Shown here one piece after another: positions 61,646 through 64,000 of a stretch of 64,000 bases of DNA. The DNA comes from Phycobacter azelaicus (GTDB lineage: Bacteria; Pseudomonadota; Alphaproteobacteria; Rhodobacterales; Rhodobacteraceae): the NCBI RefSeq assembly GCF_014884385.1, contig NZ_WKFH01000003.1, forward strand, positions 3,566,001-3,630,000, in the 5' to 3' direction. Both the position numbers and the translations under genes were made by a program. The notes under the pieces are model-generated. The model had not been told where the DNA came from. It made no database searches and was given only the letters and a program-made list of their open reading frames with translations. Within the stretch, counting starts at the first letter, position 1. Each line of letters begins with the position of its first letter.

Positions 61646-62557
61646 TCACGGCGTCTCCTCCAGTGTCTGCTTGGCCTTGTCGAGGATACGTTTCGCCTCC
61701 GATCCCTGCAATTGCGCGATATCGTCCTGGTATTTCAGGATCGCGCCCAATGTGTCGGCAATCACCTCGGGGCTAAGGTCGATCACATCGAGCGCCAGCA
61801 GGCAATTGGCCCAGTCGATGGTTTCGGCCACGCCCGGTTTCTTGAACAGATCCTCGGTCCGCAGGGTCTGCACAAAGGCGACCACCTCGCGGCTGAGCTG
61901 TTCTGCCGCCTCGGGCACGCGGGCGCGCAGGATCTCCACCTCGCGGATGAAATCAGGGTAATCCACCCAGTGATAGAGGCAGCGCCGTTTCAGCGCGTCA
62001 TGCACCTCGCGGGTGCGGTTGGAGGTCAGGATCACGATCGGCGGCTCGGGCGCCTTGATGGTGCCAAGCTCTGGGATGGTCACCTGAAAATCGCTGAGCG
62101 CCTCCAGAAGAAACGCCTCGAACGGCTCATCGGTGCGGTCCAGCTCATCTATCAGCAGCACTGGCGCGCCGTGTTCATCGGGGCGCATGGCTTCCAACAG
62201 GGGCCGCTCGATCAGGAACTCATCGGAAAACAGCTCGGTCTGAAGGGCCGCGCGGTCGGCGCCCCCAGCAGCCTCGGCGGTGCGGATTGCCACCATCTGC
62301 GCGGCAAAGTTCCATTCATAGACCGCGCTGGCGGCATCGAGCCCTTCATAGCATTGCAGGCGGATCAACCGACGGCCCAGCGCCGCCGACAGCGCTTTGG
62401 CGATCTCGGTCTTGCCAACGCCTGCCTCGCCTTCGAGAAACAGAGGACGTCCCAGACGCAGAGACAGGAACACCACAGTGGCCAGCGCCCGGCCGCAGAC
62501 ATAGCCTTGCTCTGCCAGCATCTTTTGCACCTGATCGATGGATTGCGCCTCTGTCAT
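61646..62557 (-). CDS. coxD: MoxR/CoxD-like AAA+ ATPase
   Basis: ATG 62557 (GGAGG upstream) gives 303 residues. Walker A GEAGVGKTE, Walker B VLLIDELDRTDEPFEAFLLE and sensor ILTSNRTREVHDALKRRC are seen. CoxD-type ATPases partially unfold or remodel apo-CoxL for metal insertion. With the VWA gene 16 bases downstream, and further on XdhC and coxSLM, this forms the usual cox maturation set. It is a separate family member from the MoxR gene at 4.4 kb. Confidence 0.9.
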   Translation of the reverse strand: MTEAQSIDQVQKMLAEQGYVCGRALATVVFLSLRLGRPLFLEGEAGVGKTEIAKALSAALGRRLIRLQCYEGLDAASAVYEWNFAAQMVAIRTAEAAGGADRAALQTELFSDEFLIERPLLEAMRPDEHGAPVLLIDELDRTDEPFEAFLLEALSDFQVTIPELGTIKAPEPPIVILTSNRTREVHDALKRRCLYHWVDYPDFIREVEILRARVPEAAEQLSREVVAFVQTLRTEDLFKKPGVAETIDWANCLLALDVIDLSPEVIADTLGAILKYQDDIAQLQGSEAKRILDKAKQTLEETP

Positions 62558-62883
62558 GCCTTGCCTCCCCGCTAGCTCGCCCCAAGAGGCCACGGGGGCA
62601 GCGCGCGGTCAAGGCTGGTCTGCCACCGTTCTTTGCGTGATGATTTCGGTTGTTGGGCAACACTTCGACAAGGGTTAACGCCTATACCCGTGGCAATGAT
62701 TGACGCAATGCCCCTGCCCTGCCATGGATCTTGGCAACAACAAAAGCCCCGACCGCGACAGGCACCTGAGCGGAAACGAGTGGCATATGCAGGCGACAAG
62801 GCAACAGATCGGATGATGTGCCACGGACCAACACAGCCCGGCAGCTCGCGCCGGGACACCGCCGGGACAGCGTGGGGGGATGC
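62558..62883. other. Divergent intergenic region
   Basis: This 326-base region between coxD (minus) and the glycosyltransferase gene (plus) should contain both promoters. I see no strong dyad, repeat or coding sequence. The GGGGGATGC just before 62884 is the ribosome site for the plus-strand gene. Confidence 0.4.
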
Positions 62884-63933
62884 ATGATGCGCATCACCGC
62901 CGTCACCTGTGTAAAGAACGAAGGGCCGTTTCTGCTGGAATGGATCGCTTTCAACCGGCTGATCGGCGTCAGTGATTTCCTGTTCTATTCCAATGATTGC
63001 AGCGATGGCACTGACAGATTGCTGGATTCGCTGGCCGCGCGGGGGCTGGTGCAGCACCTTCCGAACCCGGCCGAGGGGCGCAATTACCAGATGGAGGCGC
63101 TGAAGGATGCGCGCCGCCATGACATCATCACTAAGGCCGACTGGGTCTGGGTTGCCGATGTGGACGAATTCCTCAACATCCATGTGGGCGATCACACGAT
63201 TCCCGCTCTGATCGAAGCCTGCGGTGACCCCCAGGCGATTTCGGTCAGCTTCCAGTTCTTTGCCAATGCTGGCATTGAGGCCTATGAGGATCAGCCGGTC
63301 ATCAGCCAGTTCACCCGATCCCATAACCCCGACATCTGGTGCGCCGACCGGTCCATTGAGGTGAAGACCCTGGTGCGCCAGGACTTCCCACTGCAATACT
63401 ACGGCGCCCACCGACCGTTCTTTCGCAAGGCGCTCGCCAAGGACAGACGCCCCGCCTGGACGGATGGCGCGGGGCGGCAGGTGCCGTTCAAGTTCCTTGT
63501 GGCCGCAAACCGGGATCGCATCCGGAAATTCCCCGCCAAGGGCGCCCGTGCCTATGCCACGCTCAACCACTATGCGCTGCGGTCTTTGGACAGCTACTTG
63601 GTCAAGAACGACCGGGGCGATGTGAACCGTGAGAACCGCACCTTTGACGATACCTACTGGCGCGAGCGCAACGACGTCGCCTACGAGGATCAGTCGATCC
63701 AGCGACATCTGCCCGCACTGAAAGCTGCACTGGCAGAATTGAAATCCGATCCCGAAATCGCCGCCTTTCACGACGAATGTGTACGCCTGCACCGGGAAAA
63801 ACGGGATCAGTTGCTGACCCAACCTACCTATCAAGCGATGCGCGAGCAGTTGCGCGCCACGCCAACCCTGCCCCCGCAGGAAGAAGCGCTTTTGCGTGAC
63901 TTGGGCCTTTGGGATCAGGAGACAGCCCAATGA
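62884..63933 (+). CDS. Glycosyltransferase family 2-like protein
   Basis: ATG 62884 (or 62887) gives 349 residues. The N-terminus ITAVTCVKNEGPFLLEWIAFNRLIGV and the DVDEFLNIHVG motif (the DxD-like sugar-nucleotide and metal site) identify a GT-A glycosyltransferase of the GT2/GT92 type. QYYGAHRPFFRKA and RSLDSYLVKNDRGD are further family-like segments. The sulfotransferase-like gene overlaps its stop (ATGA), so the pair may build or decorate a surface sugar. Confidence 0.88.
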   Translation: MMRITAVTCVKNEGPFLLEWIAFNRLIGVSDFLFYSNDCSDGTDRLLDSLAARGLVQHLPNPAEGRNYQMEALKDARRHDIITKADWVWVADVDEFLNIHVGDHTIPALIEACGDPQAISVSFQFFANAGIEAYEDQPVISQFTRSHNPDIWCADRSIEVKTLVRQDFPLQYYGAHRPFFRKALAKDRRPAWTDGAGRQVPFKFLVAANRDRIRKFPAKGARAYATLNHYALRSLDSYLVKNDRGDVNRENRTFDDTYWRERNDVAYEDQSIQRHLPALKAALAELKSDPEIAAFHDECVRLHREKRDQLLTQPTYQAMREQLRATPTLPPQEEALLRDLGLWDQETAQ

Positions 63934-64000
63934 GCCTCAAGGTCATCAATCTGGGCCTGCCGAAATCGGGCACCACGACCCTGGGCAAGGCGCTGGCGCA
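63930..64000 (+). CDS. Sulfotransferase-like protein, 3' end outside window
   Basis: The frame starts in an ATGA overlap with the glycosyltransferase gene and runs off the window after 23 codons. LKVINLGLPKSGTTTLGKAL contains the PSB-loop motif (LPKSGTTTL) that binds PAPS in sulfotransferases. The rest is not visible, so the assignment rests on this motif and context. Confidence 0.6.
   Translation, partial: MSLKVINLGLPKSGTTTLGKALA

Overview
The window looks like a stretch of main chromosome from a marine alphaproteobacterium of the Rhodobacterales (Roseobacter group; Phaeobacter, Leisingera or Ruegeria-like). This is inferred from high GC coding sequence, a DksA with one cysteine, the DUF2849/DUF934 sulfate-assimilation operon, a cox-type molybdenum hydroxylase cluster, a RimK with an N-terminal zinc-protease domain, and several small proteins I associate with Rhodobacterales. 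There are no rRNA genes, CRISPR arrays, insertion sequences or prophages. One tRNA gene (Val, anticodon CAC) is present.

Layout. 1-1.7 kb (minus): a protein cut by the left edge, and upstream of it a 119-residue protein with five copies of FSSGS(AP) that resembles a multi-core peptide precursor. 1.7-8.2 kb: xth, an FAD monooxygenase, dksA, a MoxR ATPase, a DUF2927 lipoprotein, a 55-residue membrane protein and a VWA protein. 8.4-12.3 kb: two tandem HD-GYP proteins with an M48 peptidase, including a decayed copy of the peptidase gene and a stub with a YkgJ-like cysteine cluster. 12.3-18.2 kb: LLM oxidoreductase, PIN protein, rRNA methyltransferase, a small protein and glnE. 18.6-23.2 kb: DUF6455 protein, thermonuclease, tRNA-Val, Lrp regulator divergent from a leucine-type dehydrogenase, a hypothetical, and a YjhX/YjhQ-like toxin-antitoxin pair. 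23.2-31.9 kb: lon, a secreted protein, an Old Yellow Enzyme, tgt, RimB-RimK fusion, SPFH/NfeD pair. 32.2-36.2 kb: periplasmic binding protein, SufT-like protein, GDPD, SufA-like protein, tpiA. 36.3-42.8 kb (minus): a TRAP transporter (dctPQM) with its two-component system (DctB/DctD-like), paired operator dyads and an intercistronic hairpin. 42.9-49.7 kb: P450, Lrp regulator, and the operon cobA-DUF2849-sulfite reductase-cysH-DUF934 followed by fpr. 49.8-52.9 kb: an alanine-rich membrane-anchored repeat protein, infC with a non-AUG start, a secreted protein and a methyltransferase. 53-62.6 kb (minus): coxS-L-M (form II), a MoeA-like protein, XdhC/CoxF, two YeeE/YedE transporters, and CoxE/CoxD-like VWA and MoxR proteins. 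62.9-64 kb: a glycosyltransferase overlapping a sulfotransferase-like gene that leaves the window.

How the genes work together. The dct block senses and imports a C4-dicarboxylate-like acid. The 44.8-49.7 kb operon makes siroheme, reduces activated sulfate to sulfite and then sulfide, and probably supplies electrons through fpr. The cox block encodes a three-subunit molybdenum hydroxylase with cofactor-insertion helpers. The best candidates for something undescribed are the FSSGSAP repeat protein with its neighbour, and the dct regulator that has lost the sigma-54 contact loop although its likely operators are intact.
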